Positions 24,988 through 32,999 of a DNA stretch of 64,000 bases are shown here, one piece after another (positions within the stretch are counted from its first letter, which is position 1; each line of letters opens with the position of its first letter). The stretch is taken from contig CAZHEV010000003.1 in assembly GCA_964531335.1 (NCBI GenBank), positions 62,001 through 126,000 of the forward strand. The letters are read 5' to 3'. The stretch comes from CAZHEV01 sp964531335 [NCBI: uncultured bacterium]. Lineage in GTDB: Bacteria; Eisenbacteria; RBG-16-71-46; CAZHEV01. Under the pieces are notes generated by a model. It had not been told where the DNA came from, did no database searches, and saw only the letters and a list, made by a program, of their open reading frames with translations. The position numbers and the translations under genes were made by a program.

Positions 24988-26691
24988 CTATGCGGTGCGC
25001 GCGTTTCCTTCGACCCTAAGGTAGTCCTCCGGGCTTTCCGCAGCATCGCCCGCGGGGATCCTTATCTCGAAGACCGCGCCTCTGCCCGGCAATTCGGTCA
25101 GGATCATCGTCCCGCCGTGATCCTCCACTATCTTCTGTGAGACGGCCAGACCAAGCCCGGTGCCGTTCGTCTTCGTGGTGAAGAAGGGATGAAATATCTT
25201 CTCCTTGATTTCATCCGGCACCCCGGGGCCGGTGTCCTCGAACCTTGCGGTTATGGTTTCGCCTTCCGAGGCGGTCGTGATCCTTATCTCCCCGCCTTGC
25301 TCCAGGGAGTCCATGGCGTTCGCGAGCAAGTTCGTGAAGACCTGCCTTAGCTGCACCTCGTTGCCTCTCATGTACGGCAGGTACGGGTTGAGATCCAAGG
25401 TCATCGAGACCGAGCGCGAAGCCAACTTGTCCCGCATGCCCGCGGTCGTGGAGTTGATGACCTCGTTTATGTCAACGGACTCAAACGGCACCCTGTCGTT
25501 CCTGGCGAAGTGCAGGGTTTGGGCGACTATCTTCTCTATGCGCTTGGCCTCGTCCACTATTATCTCGGCGAACTTATGGAGGCGATCGTTCTCATCGATG
25601 CGTTCGTATAGAAGCTGGGCGAAGCCGCTGATGGAGTTCAGCGGATTGCGGATCTCGTGGGCTACCGAGGCGGCCATCTCCCCGAGAAAAGCAAGTCGCT
25701 CGGACCGTTGAATCTGGTCCCTCAGCTCTTTGACCTCGGAAAGGTCTCTGAAAGTGGCTATGGCGCCGGTGACCTCGTTGTCTTGATCCCTCAGCAGCGA
25801 CGTCGTGTATCCCACCGTCATTGGCCTGTTGTTCCCGTTGGTCAAGGTGGCTTCCTCGCTTTTCCGCGTCGCGCCGGAACCGTAGGCGTCGGCGAGCGCG
25901 TCGGTGAGCGCCTTGAGCCCGGGGTACAGGGCCGCGTTCCTGCCGAGCAGGTCGGATGCGAAGAGACCGGTTATGTGCTCCGCCTCCCTGTTGAACGCGG
26001 TTATTACGCCCTCCTTGTTGACAACCACGATTCCGCTGTTGATGCTCGACATTATGTTTCTGTGATGAAGATAGAGATATCTGTACTTGGTCAGCGTCTC
26101 CTCTTCGAGGCGCTTGGTCTCCGCGAGCTGTTGCTTCAGCTCCTTGGTGGCCAGCTTCGCCTTGCGCTGTTCCAGCTCCCTCAGCCTGGCCTGGTTGGCC
26201 AGGAAGCCCGCGAAAAAGGACGTGACAAAGAAGAGCGGTATCCTCAACAGGAACGAGGAAGAAGCGATTGCCGACGCGCCCTGGGTGGAGAAGGAAACCC
26301 ACAGGTACACCACGCTGACTATCATGGCGACGACGACCGTGGTTCTCAGGTCCCTGGTCAGGGCCGCCATGAGTATCGCCAGGAAATAGAGCAGGAACAG
26401 GTCGCCGCTTGTCGCCCCCGAGAGATATATGCTCGCTGACACGAAGACCACGTCGGCCACGAGCATGCCCCCGGTCAGAAACAACGACTTGAAGTGCCTG
26501 GAGGGAATAACCGTGAGGAAGACGTTGGAGAGCAGATAGACGGCCGCCACCTTGAACGCGATCGAGCTCAAAAGCACCGCGCCGTCGCTGAAGGCCAGAA
26601 GGGCCACTATGACGAGGATGGTCTGCAGCCTGAAGGCCAGAATTATCTTCTTCTGCGAGGAGAAATCCATATCTCCGAAGCGCGATACCAT
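24988..26691 (-). CDS. membrane PAS sensor histidine kinase (NtrB-like)
   Basis: 567 residues: six-helix membrane domain ~10-180, coiled coil ~180-230, PAS ~225-325, HisKA with H345 (A-H-E-I-R-N-P-L-N-S-I), and HATPase_c with N box, D-T-G-P-G and G-T-G-L-G-L-A. It is paralogous over its full length to the protein at 22512-24182. It should autophosphorylate and feed the receiver encoded next. The ATG at 26691 has GAGGAA upstream; a second ATG follows at 26670. Confidence 0.92.
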   Translation of the reverse strand: MVSRFGDMDFSSQKKIILAFRLQTILVIVALLAFSDGAVLLSSIAFKVAAVYLLSNVFLTVIPSRHFKSLFLTGGMLVADVVFVSASIYLSGATSGDLFLLYFLAILMAALTRDLRTTVVVAMIVSVVYLWVSFSTQGASAIASSSFLLRIPLFFVTSFFAGFLANQARLRELEQRKAKLATKELKQQLAETKRLEEETLTKYRYLYLHHRNIMSSINSGIVVVNKEGVITAFNREAEHITGLFASDLLGRNAALYPGLKALTDALADAYGSGATRKSEEATLTNGNNRPMTVGYTTSLLRDQDNEVTGAIATFRDLSEVKELRDQIQRSERLAFLGEMAASVAHEIRNPLNSISGFAQLLYERIDENDRLHKFAEIIVDEAKRIEKIVAQTLHFARNDRVPFESVDINEVINSTTAGMRDKLASRSVSMTLDLNPYLPYMRGNEVQLRQVFTNLLANAMDSLEQGGEIRITTASEGETITARFEDTGPGVPDEIKEKIFHPFFTTKTNGTGLGLAVSQKIVEDHGGTMILTELPGRGAVFEIRIPAGDAAESPEDYLRVEGNARTA

Positions 26692-26761
26692 GTTGGGCGA
26701 TTCCTCCGAGATTCAGCTCGGCGATTACCAGCCTCGACCGCCGCTGTTGTCGGAACGACTT

Positions 26762-26777
26762 AACAATACTGTTTCCA
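26762..26777 (-). promoter_or_regulatory. weak candidate sigma54 promoter
   Basis: Minus strand TGG-N8-TTGTT matches the -24/-12 spacing of sigma54 promoters, but the -12 GC is GT. It lies ~70 bp before the kinase start at 26691, near the sigma54 activator gene. The remainder of 26692-27064 shows no gene. Confidence 0.25.
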
Positions 26778-27064
26778 AAGAATTATCGGCCGCCGCCCGC
26801 CCGTGCTTAACTAATACAAGCTCCACGCCGCGTCCCGAGAGAGGCGCTGATTAGCCCAGCCGCGAAGCCGCCCGGGAGCAGCGGCTGCGATGGGGGCTCG
26901 TCGGGGAAACTTGCTGTAGGCCGGGGAATTGGCGGATCCGGCGCGGGCGACCCGCGGCCGCCGCGCCCGGGTGGAATATGTGGCGCAAGACGCGGGGCAC
27001 AGGTGGATCGGGCATTGGCGGGGCGGGCTCCTGAGGGTCCCGAGCCCCTGCCCCCGACGATGGA

Positions 27065-27997
27065 CTATCTGAATTTCATGGCGCCTTCCGGGCAGGCCTC
27101 AATGCACCGGCCGCAGGCATGGCAGTCGGGGCGTGAAAACTTGCCGTCGAGGATGGACCGTACAGCCGGGCACGGGCTCTCTTCCACGCAGGCGTCGCAC
27201 TCCGTGCAGGCGTTCTCATCGAGCCTCACTTTGAAGATGGAGACATGCTCCGCGGCCCAGGTGAGAAGTCCAAGCGGGCAAGCGATGTAACAGAACGGCC
27301 TGAAGATGAAGATCGCGGCGGCCAGCGTGATCCCGAGCACCAGGAGTATTCCGGCGGTCACATGCCAGTGCAGGATATCGAAAGGATTGAAGTAGTCATA
27401 GACGCTTACGCCGGCGAATACTATGAGCGCCGCGAACACGGCCACCAGCCCGACTCGAACGGCATTGGTGAACCTGAAGGGGAGCGTTGTCTTCAGCCTC
27501 TCGGGCAGAGGTGCGCGATGAAACAGCTCCTGGGCGGCCCCGATCGGGCATACCCATCCGCAGAAGAGCTTGTTGCCCACGATGCTCATAACAAGGACCG
27601 ATGCCACCATGGCTGGAAAGACGATCGGCACCGACCTGCCCGCCTCCATGAAAAGAAACGGCTTGGTCACCATGCAGAGCGGGCTCGGATGGGGCCCCAT
27701 TCCCCTCGCGAAGTCGCCCAGAGGCAGCACCCACAGAACTCCGAACACGAAGAACAAGACCGGCAGAAAGGCCAGCCTGACCCCGCTGGTGAGCCTGGAT
27801 CCCATAAGCAGGACCAGCCCCACCGCGCAGAACAGGGCGCCGACCCAGACCTTGGGAAACGCCAAGACGTCGAAGAACCCGATACGCCCGCCCGGTCCTT
27901 CGCCCTGCGCGCGGACCGCTGAGACCGATATGAAAAGCGCCGCCAGAACGAGCAGCGCGCCTGCGATGATTCTTCTGCGATCAGTCGTTTCGCTCAA
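27065..27997 (-). CDS. NapH/CcoG-like membrane 4Fe-4S protein
   Basis: 310 residues with about six transmembrane helices. Two cytoplasmic C-x3-C-P motifs (C-G-W-V-C-P near 150 and C-Y-I-A-C-P near 240) are typical of NapH/NosR/CcoG proteins. A C-terminal ferredoxin domain has two Cys clusters (C-T-E-C-D-A-C and C-H-A-C-G-R-C-I-E-A-C-P). It moves electrons from quinol or cytoplasmic donors toward periplasmic reductases or assists their maturation. TTG start after AGGAGG. It stands alone, with no reductase next to it. Confidence 0.85.
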   Translation of the reverse strand: MSETTDRRRIIAGALLVLAALFISVSAVRAQGEGPGGRIGFFDVLAFPKVWVGALFCAVGLVLLMGSRLTSGVRLAFLPVLFFVFGVLWVLPLGDFARGMGPHPSPLCMVTKPFLFMEAGRSVPIVFPAMVASVLVMSIVGNKLFCGWVCPIGAAQELFHRAPLPERLKTTLPFRFTNAVRVGLVAVFAALIVFAGVSVYDYFNPFDILHWHVTAGILLVLGITLAAAIFIFRPFCYIACPLGLLTWAAEHVSIFKVRLDENACTECDACVEESPCPAVRSILDGKFSRPDCHACGRCIEACPEGAMKFR

Positions 27998-28230
27998 GAC
28001 GTCCCCCCTCCTGCTTGTCCCTCATCCAGTCCGCATCCCAAGGGGGCCGAACACATTCATTGTAACCGAAAGGCCGGCGGATGCCAAACACGTCCGCCGC
28101 TACGGGAGGCTGAAGGAGAAGCCGCGAGAGCGCGCGCTTGCAGAGATCCGGCGGCTGGCTTAGTCTTCACGGTGTAGAAGTCACCGGAGAGGCCGCGGTG
28201 GAAACCTGACGTGGACCAAAGGAGGAGTAA

Positions 28231-30750
28231 ATGCGTGTCGCCGGGCTTTTCGGAGCCACAATGTATAGAGGCGCGTCACTGTGCGCGCTCGCGCTGCTCT
28301 TGACGGCGGGACTCCCGCCGGATTCACGGGCGCAGGCGGACGGGAAGGGCCTGCCCGATTACCCATCCGAGTCCGGCCTGCTGGTAGATACGCCCGGGGT
28401 CTCGGCCGGCGTCGCGGCCGGTATGTTCAATCCCGCGGCGTGGTCACTCGCCGGCGCGTCGAGGCTGTACCTGGGCTGGGAGGAGCAGGCCGGCGTAGAT
28501 CCGAACGACTGGGCGCTCGCCGCTTCCGTCCACAAGCTCGGTTTCGGCGCTCGCCGCTTGAGCCTCGGAACGGCCGGCAACACATCCAGCTTCACGGATT
28601 ACACCATAGGCCTGGGAAGGGGTGACAAGACCGGCGCATTTGGTATCTCTTATTCGTGGGCGAGCGGCGATCTCGACCGGACGCCACGACACGAGCGCAT
28701 ATCGCTGGGCCACATAAGCCGCCGGCGCAGGGTGTCCTTGGGGGTGGTGGAGACCGTGGACCTGGAGACGAGAGACAACTTCCTCCAGGTGGACTTGGGC
28801 ATAAGACCTATTGGTCCTCGGCTTACTCTCTTCGGAGACGCGGTCTATGGTCACGGTGACAGCATGGAGGACGTCCGCACCGGTTACGGGGTCGAGTTCG
28901 TTCCGATACCGGGCTTGTCCGTCGCGGCGAAAGCCCGCAACACGGGCGAATTCAGCTTCCGCGTGGGGGTCGACGTGGCGCGGAATCTGAGAGCGAGCTT
29001 CAGTCCCCGCTTCGACGACGATTCGGACAGGACCGCGTCCACTTACTCGATAGAGCTCGGCCTGGACCGCCCGCCTCTGGGATACGGACAGTTCGGAGTG
29101 GGGGAGTCCTATCCGACCATCAGCCTCAAGGGCGGCATGCCCTACCGCACATACAAGTACTTCGACAACCGGAGGACGCTGCTGGGGACATTGCGGCGCA
29201 TGAATGACCTAGCCGACGGTCCGAGGGTTGGAGGAGTGGTGATCAATATGTCGGGTATGAGCATGAGCCCTGAGATGTGTTGGGAGTTGAGAGAACAACT
29301 CGCCGGCCTGCGCGCCCGCGGGAAGGTGGTGGTGGTGTATTTCGATCGAGCTTCGGTGCTGGGCATGATGCTGGCCTCCGTGGCGGATCAGATATGGATG
29401 GACCCCTCGGGCATGGTTGACATGACCGGGATATCGATGGGATCCACCTACTACAAGAACCTTCTCGAGAAGGCCGGGCTGGGCGTAGAGGAATGGAGGT
29501 TCCTCACGTACAAGTCCGCGTGGGAGGCATTCGCGCGCGAGTCGATGTCCGATTCCGACGAAGAGCAGAGACAGGCCCTGGTCGATGACTTCTACGAGAC
29601 CGGCGTCAAGGCCGTAGCCTCCGCCAGGGGCATCTCACGGAGGCGCTTGGACGAGCTGGTGAACGAAAAGGGTATTCTTCTTCCTGAGGAGGCGCTGGCC
29701 GCGGGCCTGGTGGATTCGATAGGCACTATTCAGCAGGCTTCCAGGTCCGCCAAGAGCGCGCGCCGCCGATCCACGGGGGACCCGTCGCACGCGGTTCTGG
29801 AAGGGACCATGGGCGATCCCGTCTGGGGCTCCCTGGAGTGGGGAGAGCCCCCGCACATCGCCGTCCTGTACGCCATCGGGCCCTGCGCAATGGACAGCGG
29901 CATAAAGGGCCGGCTGCTCTCACGAAAGATCAGGCAGGCCCGGGAGGACCCCGATGTGAAAGCGGTGGTGCTGCGGGCCGACTCGCCGGGAGGCGAAGTC
30001 TTGCCGAGCGACCTAGTGGCCCGCGAGTTGAAGGAGACGGCAAAGAAGAAACCGGTGATCGTCTCGCAAGGGCAGGTCGCCGCCTCCGGCGGCTACTGGA
30101 TCTCGATGTACGGCGACTCGATAGTGGCCTCGCCCATTACGATAACCGGGTCCATCGGCGTGATAGCGGGCTGGATATGGAACGAGGAGTTCAGCGACAA
30201 GATAGGGATGACTTATGACGGCGTGCACAGGGGCGAGCACGCCGACCTCGGCGCCGGTATAACGCTGCCCCTGTTGAACCTCGTCGTACCCAACAGACCG
30301 CTGACAGACGAAGAGCACGAGCGCATGATGCACCTCATGCGAAGCCTCTACCGGGACTTCGTGGCCAAGGTTGCACAGGGCAGGGGTATCCCCGAGGAGA
30401 AGGTGGATGAGATCGGCCAGGGGCGTGTCTGGAGCGGACTCCGCGCGCTGGAGAACGGGTTGGTCGATGAGCTCGGCGGCCTTTGGCACGCCCTTCGCCT
30501 GGCCAAGCAGGCCGCCGGCATACCGGATGAGGACGTGATACACATAGATGAGGGGCCCGAGATCGGCGCATTCAGCCTGGGCAGGCTCCTGGGGTCGGAG
30601 GGCTTCGGGTTCGACCCCCCGGAGCCGTCCGTCGAGAAGGACGCCATCTTGCCGGAGGCCGAGCTGGAGTACGTGAGGCGCATAGTCCGGGCGAAGGGCG
30701 AGCCGCTGCTTATGATCAAGCCCATAGAGATAAGAGACGGAGCCAGGTGA
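28231..30750 (+). CDS. sppA: outer-membrane barrel-like domain fused to an SppA signal peptide peptidase
   Basis: 839 residues: signal peptide ~1-35, then ~280 residues of alternating beta-strands resembling a PorV/FadL-like barrel (residues ~45-325). Two S49 peptidase domains follow (~340-520 and ~550-790). The SppA dyad is present: K428 in the first domain (T-Y-K-S-A) and S619 in the second (A-A-S-G-G-Y). Ordinary SppA is an inner-membrane enzyme that degrades cleaved signal peptides; the barrel suggests an outer-membrane or periplasm-facing protease here. ATG after AAGGAGG. It converges on yceI with a shared terminator between. Confidence 0.88.
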   Translation: MRVAGLFGATMYRGASLCALALLLTAGLPPDSRAQADGKGLPDYPSESGLLVDTPGVSAGVAAGMFNPAAWSLAGASRLYLGWEEQAGVDPNDWALAASVHKLGFGARRLSLGTAGNTSSFTDYTIGLGRGDKTGAFGISYSWASGDLDRTPRHERISLGHISRRRRVSLGVVETVDLETRDNFLQVDLGIRPIGPRLTLFGDAVYGHGDSMEDVRTGYGVEFVPIPGLSVAAKARNTGEFSFRVGVDVARNLRASFSPRFDDDSDRTASTYSIELGLDRPPLGYGQFGVGESYPTISLKGGMPYRTYKYFDNRRTLLGTLRRMNDLADGPRVGGVVINMSGMSMSPEMCWELREQLAGLRARGKVVVVYFDRASVLGMMLASVADQIWMDPSGMVDMTGISMGSTYYKNLLEKAGLGVEEWRFLTYKSAWEAFARESMSDSDEEQRQALVDDFYETGVKAVASARGISRRRLDELVNEKGILLPEEALAAGLVDSIGTIQQASRSAKSARRRSTGDPSHAVLEGTMGDPVWGSLEWGEPPHIAVLYAIGPCAMDSGIKGRLLSRKIRQAREDPDVKAVVLRADSPGGEVLPSDLVARELKETAKKKPVIVSQGQVAASGGYWISMYGDSIVASPITITGSIGVIAGWIWNEEFSDKIGMTYDGVHRGEHADLGAGITLPLLNLVVPNRPLTDEEHERMMHLMRSLYRDFVAKVAQGRGIPEEKVDEIGQGRVWSGLRALENGLVDELGGLWHALRLAKQAAGIPDEDVIHIDEGPEIGAFSLGRLLGSEGFGFDPPEPSVEKDAILPEAELEYVRRIVRAKGEPLLMIKPIEIRDGAR

Positions 30751-30759
30751 ACGGCGTGG

Positions 30760-30798
30760 AGCGAGGCCCTCACGCCCGGGGCGGCAGGGCCTCGCTTT
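30760..30798. terminator. bidirectional hairpin between sppA and yceI
   Basis: Perfect 11-bp stem (AGCGAGGCCCT / AGGGCCTCGCT) with a 15-base loop between two convergent genes, followed by a short T-run on the plus side. Confidence 0.65.
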
Positions 30799-30807
30799 AC
30801 GGCTCGC

Positions 30808-31401
30808 TTAGCCCTGGGCCTTTATAGCCTGCACGTCCAGGTCGATCTCGACCTCATCGCCGACGACAAGCCCGCCCGCTTCGAGAGCCCTGTTCCAGGA
30901 CACCCCGAAGTCCCGGCGGTTTATCACGGCGCGCGCCTTGAGACCGATGCGGGGGACGCCCTGCATGTCGTTGACCTTGCCGACGAACTCGAAGGGGACC
31001 TTTACCTCCTTGGTGACGCCCCGGATGGTCATGTCGCCGATCATGACGTAGCCGTCCTCCCTCTTGACCACCTTCTTGCTTTCAAACGTGATCTTCGGGT
31101 ACTTCTCGGCGTGGAAGAAGTCCTCGCTCTTCAAGTGGCCGTCTCTTCTCTCGTTGTCCGTGTCGATGCCGGCGACATCTATGGTGCCGGTCACCGAGGT
31201 CTTGCTGAGATCGTTCTCGTCGAACATTATGGTTCCCTCGAACCTGTTGAACTCTCCCTCGACGTTCGTTATGAGCATGTGGGTCACGGAAAATCCCACG
31301 TTGGTGTGGTCCGGATCCACTACGTACTTGTCCACGGCCTTCGCCTGAAAGGCATAACCCATAACGGCGATGATCATCAAAGCAGAGATCGAGTGTCTCA
31401 T
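30808..31401 (-). CDS. YceI-family periplasmic lipid-binding protein
   Basis: 197 residues with a signal peptide (~1-22) and one YceI lipocalin-like domain: V-D-P-D-H-T-N-V-G-F-S-V-T-H, G-T-I-D-V-A-G-I-D-T, F-F-H-A-E-K-Y-P-K-I-T-F and R-R-D-F-G-V-S-W-N. Family members bind isoprenoids such as polyprenyl chains. I use the ATG at 31401, with AGGAGG upstream, rather than the longer frame, because it gives a proper signal peptide. Confidence 0.93.
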   Translation of the reverse strand: MRHSISALMIIAVMGYAFQAKAVDKYVVDPDHTNVGFSVTHMLITNVEGEFNRFEGTIMFDENDLSKTSVTGTIDVAGIDTDNERRDGHLKSEDFFHAEKYPKITFESKKVVKREDGYVMIGDMTIRGVTKEVKVPFEFVGKVNDMQGVPRIGLKARAVINRRDFGVSWNRALEAGGLVVGDEVEIDLDVQAIKAQG

Positions 31402-31698
31402 TGCGCGGCCTCCTTTGGATTTCCGTCCCGAGCCGATTGAGAGCGCCTTCGTATCGAAGTCCGGAGTCAATCGCCTCCCCCCGTGTCAAGCCACGGGATA
31501 TAGTATATTGGACCCATGCGGACGTCCAGGGATTCTGAACTTCGCCGTGGCGGAGTCGTGCTTTCCGACCTGTCGGCGGCAAGTGCAAGTTGTTATAATC
31601 GGTTAGCGGGATCCGGGCGCCCCGTTCGAGAAGGTTTCAAGCGAGGATGGCGTCTGCGAAGAAAGAGTTCGGCTCGCAGGGGGTACTCAGGAGGCCGG

Positions 31699-32565
31699 AT
31701 GGGCAGCGAACCAGGCTTTGGCGGTACAATGTCGAGGCGCGTTCGGAGGAGAAGGCTGGACGCGCTGTACGATAAATACAACCGGCGGCAGTACGTTCAC
31801 CCGGATCCGCTCGAGTTTCTCTACGACTACGACGGCACCCGCGGGCGCGAGATCGTGGCGCTGGTGGCCTCTTCGCTCGCGTACGGAAGGGTCGCGCAGA
31901 TACTGCGCAGCGTATCGCGGGTCCTGGAGGTCATGGGTCCGCCGACCGCCTTCCTGGCGGGTTCGACCGAGATCTCTCTGCGCCGCGCCTTCTCGGGCTT
32001 CAAGCATCGATTCACCACGGGCGATGAGCTGGCCTCGATGCTCCTGGGCGCCAAGAGGATGATCGACAGGTACGGCTCTCTCGAGTCGTGTTTTCTGGCG
32101 GGCCTCGGAGAGGAGGACGAGACGGTTTTGCCTGCCTTGTGCGCGTTCACCTCTCAGCTCAGCTCCTCGGTCGGTTTGAGGCGCACGAGCCTTGTGCCGG
32201 TCGCCTCCGACGGCAGCGCCTGCAAGAGACTGAACCTGTTTCTCAGGTGGATGGTCCGTCGCGATCGCGTGGATCCCGGCGGGTGGAACCGGGTTCCTTC
32301 ATCTAAGCTCATCGTGCCCTTGGACGTGCACATGCACAGGATCTGCGGGGCCCTCGGCTTCACCGGGAGGAGGCAGGCGGACATGCGCGCGGCGCTGGAG
32401 GTGACGGCTGCGTTTCGCGAAGTATCGCCGGACGACCCCGCGCGGTATGATTTCGCGCTGACCCGGTTCGGAATACGGGATGATCTCGACGCGGGAGAAT
32501 GGCTGCCGTCCGGTTCCGTCCGCGGCGCCGGGAAGGCCTCCTCCCGCAAGAGGCGGCCGGGTTGA
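31699..32565 (+). CDS. TIGR02757 (DUF2400) family protein
   Basis: About 288 residues matching the TIGR02757 family: start Y-V-H-P-D-P-L-E-F-L-Y, then R-E-I-V-A-L-V-A-S-S-L-A-Y-G-R-V, and near the end F-L-R-W-M-V-R-R-D-x-V-D-P-G-G-W and P-L-D-V-H-M-H-R. The fold resembles HhH-GPD DNA glycosylases, but activity is not established. The ATG at 31699 follows AGGAGG closely; the ATG at 31729 is an alternative. An upstream extension in the same frame looks non-coding. Confidence 0.88.
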   Translation: MGSEPGFGGTMSRRVRRRRLDALYDKYNRRQYVHPDPLEFLYDYDGTRGREIVALVASSLAYGRVAQILRSVSRVLEVMGPPTAFLAGSTEISLRRAFSGFKHRFTTGDELASMLLGAKRMIDRYGSLESCFLAGLGEEDETVLPALCAFTSQLSSSVGLRRTSLVPVASDGSACKRLNLFLRWMVRRDRVDPGGWNRVPSSKLIVPLDVHMHRICGALGFTGRRQADMRAALEVTAAFREVSPDDPARYDFALTRFGIRDDLDAGEWLPSGSVRGAGKASSRKRRPG

Positions 32566-32604
32566 AAGCATAGAACACGTGGACGGGGAGAAGGAGAAAA
32601 GAGG

Positions 32605-32979
32605 ATGGTAAAGAGGTTCGAGGTCTATGTATGTGAGATCTGCGGGAACGTGGTCGAAGTCGCCCACGGGGGGAAAGGGCAGCTTGTATGCTGCCGGCAG
32701 CCGATGGACAGGTACGACGAGAAGTCCGACGATGCCACGAAGGAGATACACGTTCCCGTCGTCGAGAGAGAGGGAGAGAGCGTCAGGGTGACGGCGGGGA
32801 GCGACCCTCACCCCATGGAGGACGGCCATTACATAGAGTGGATAGAGGCCATCGATGGAAACTCGGTATACCGCAAGTACTTGAATCCGGGAGACGAGCC
32901 GCGGGCCGTGTTCTCGGGGGTAGGTCCCGACGCCTCGTTCAGGGTATATTGTATACTACACGGCTTGTGGAAGGGCTAG
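32605..32979 (+). CDS. dfx: desulfoferrodoxin (superoxide reductase)
   Basis: 124 residues with both iron centres. The N-terminal desulforedoxin site is C-x2-C (V-C-E-I-C-G) plus C-C (V-C-C-R-Q). The catalytic center II has His ligands in H-P-M-E-D-G-H-Y-I-E-W and the C-x2-H pair Y-C-I-L-H-G-L. It reduces superoxide to peroxide without making oxygen, which points to an anaerobic or microaerophilic lifestyle. ATG with AAGGAG upstream. Confidence 0.95.
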   Translation: MVKRFEVYVCEICGNVVEVAHGGKGQLVCCRQPMDRYDEKSDDATKEIHVPVVEREGESVRVTAGSDPHPMEDGHYIEWIEAIDGNSVYRKYLNPGDEPRAVFSGVGPDASFRVYCILHGLWKG

Positions 32980-32999
32980 GTTAGGCGCGCCCCGAGGCG

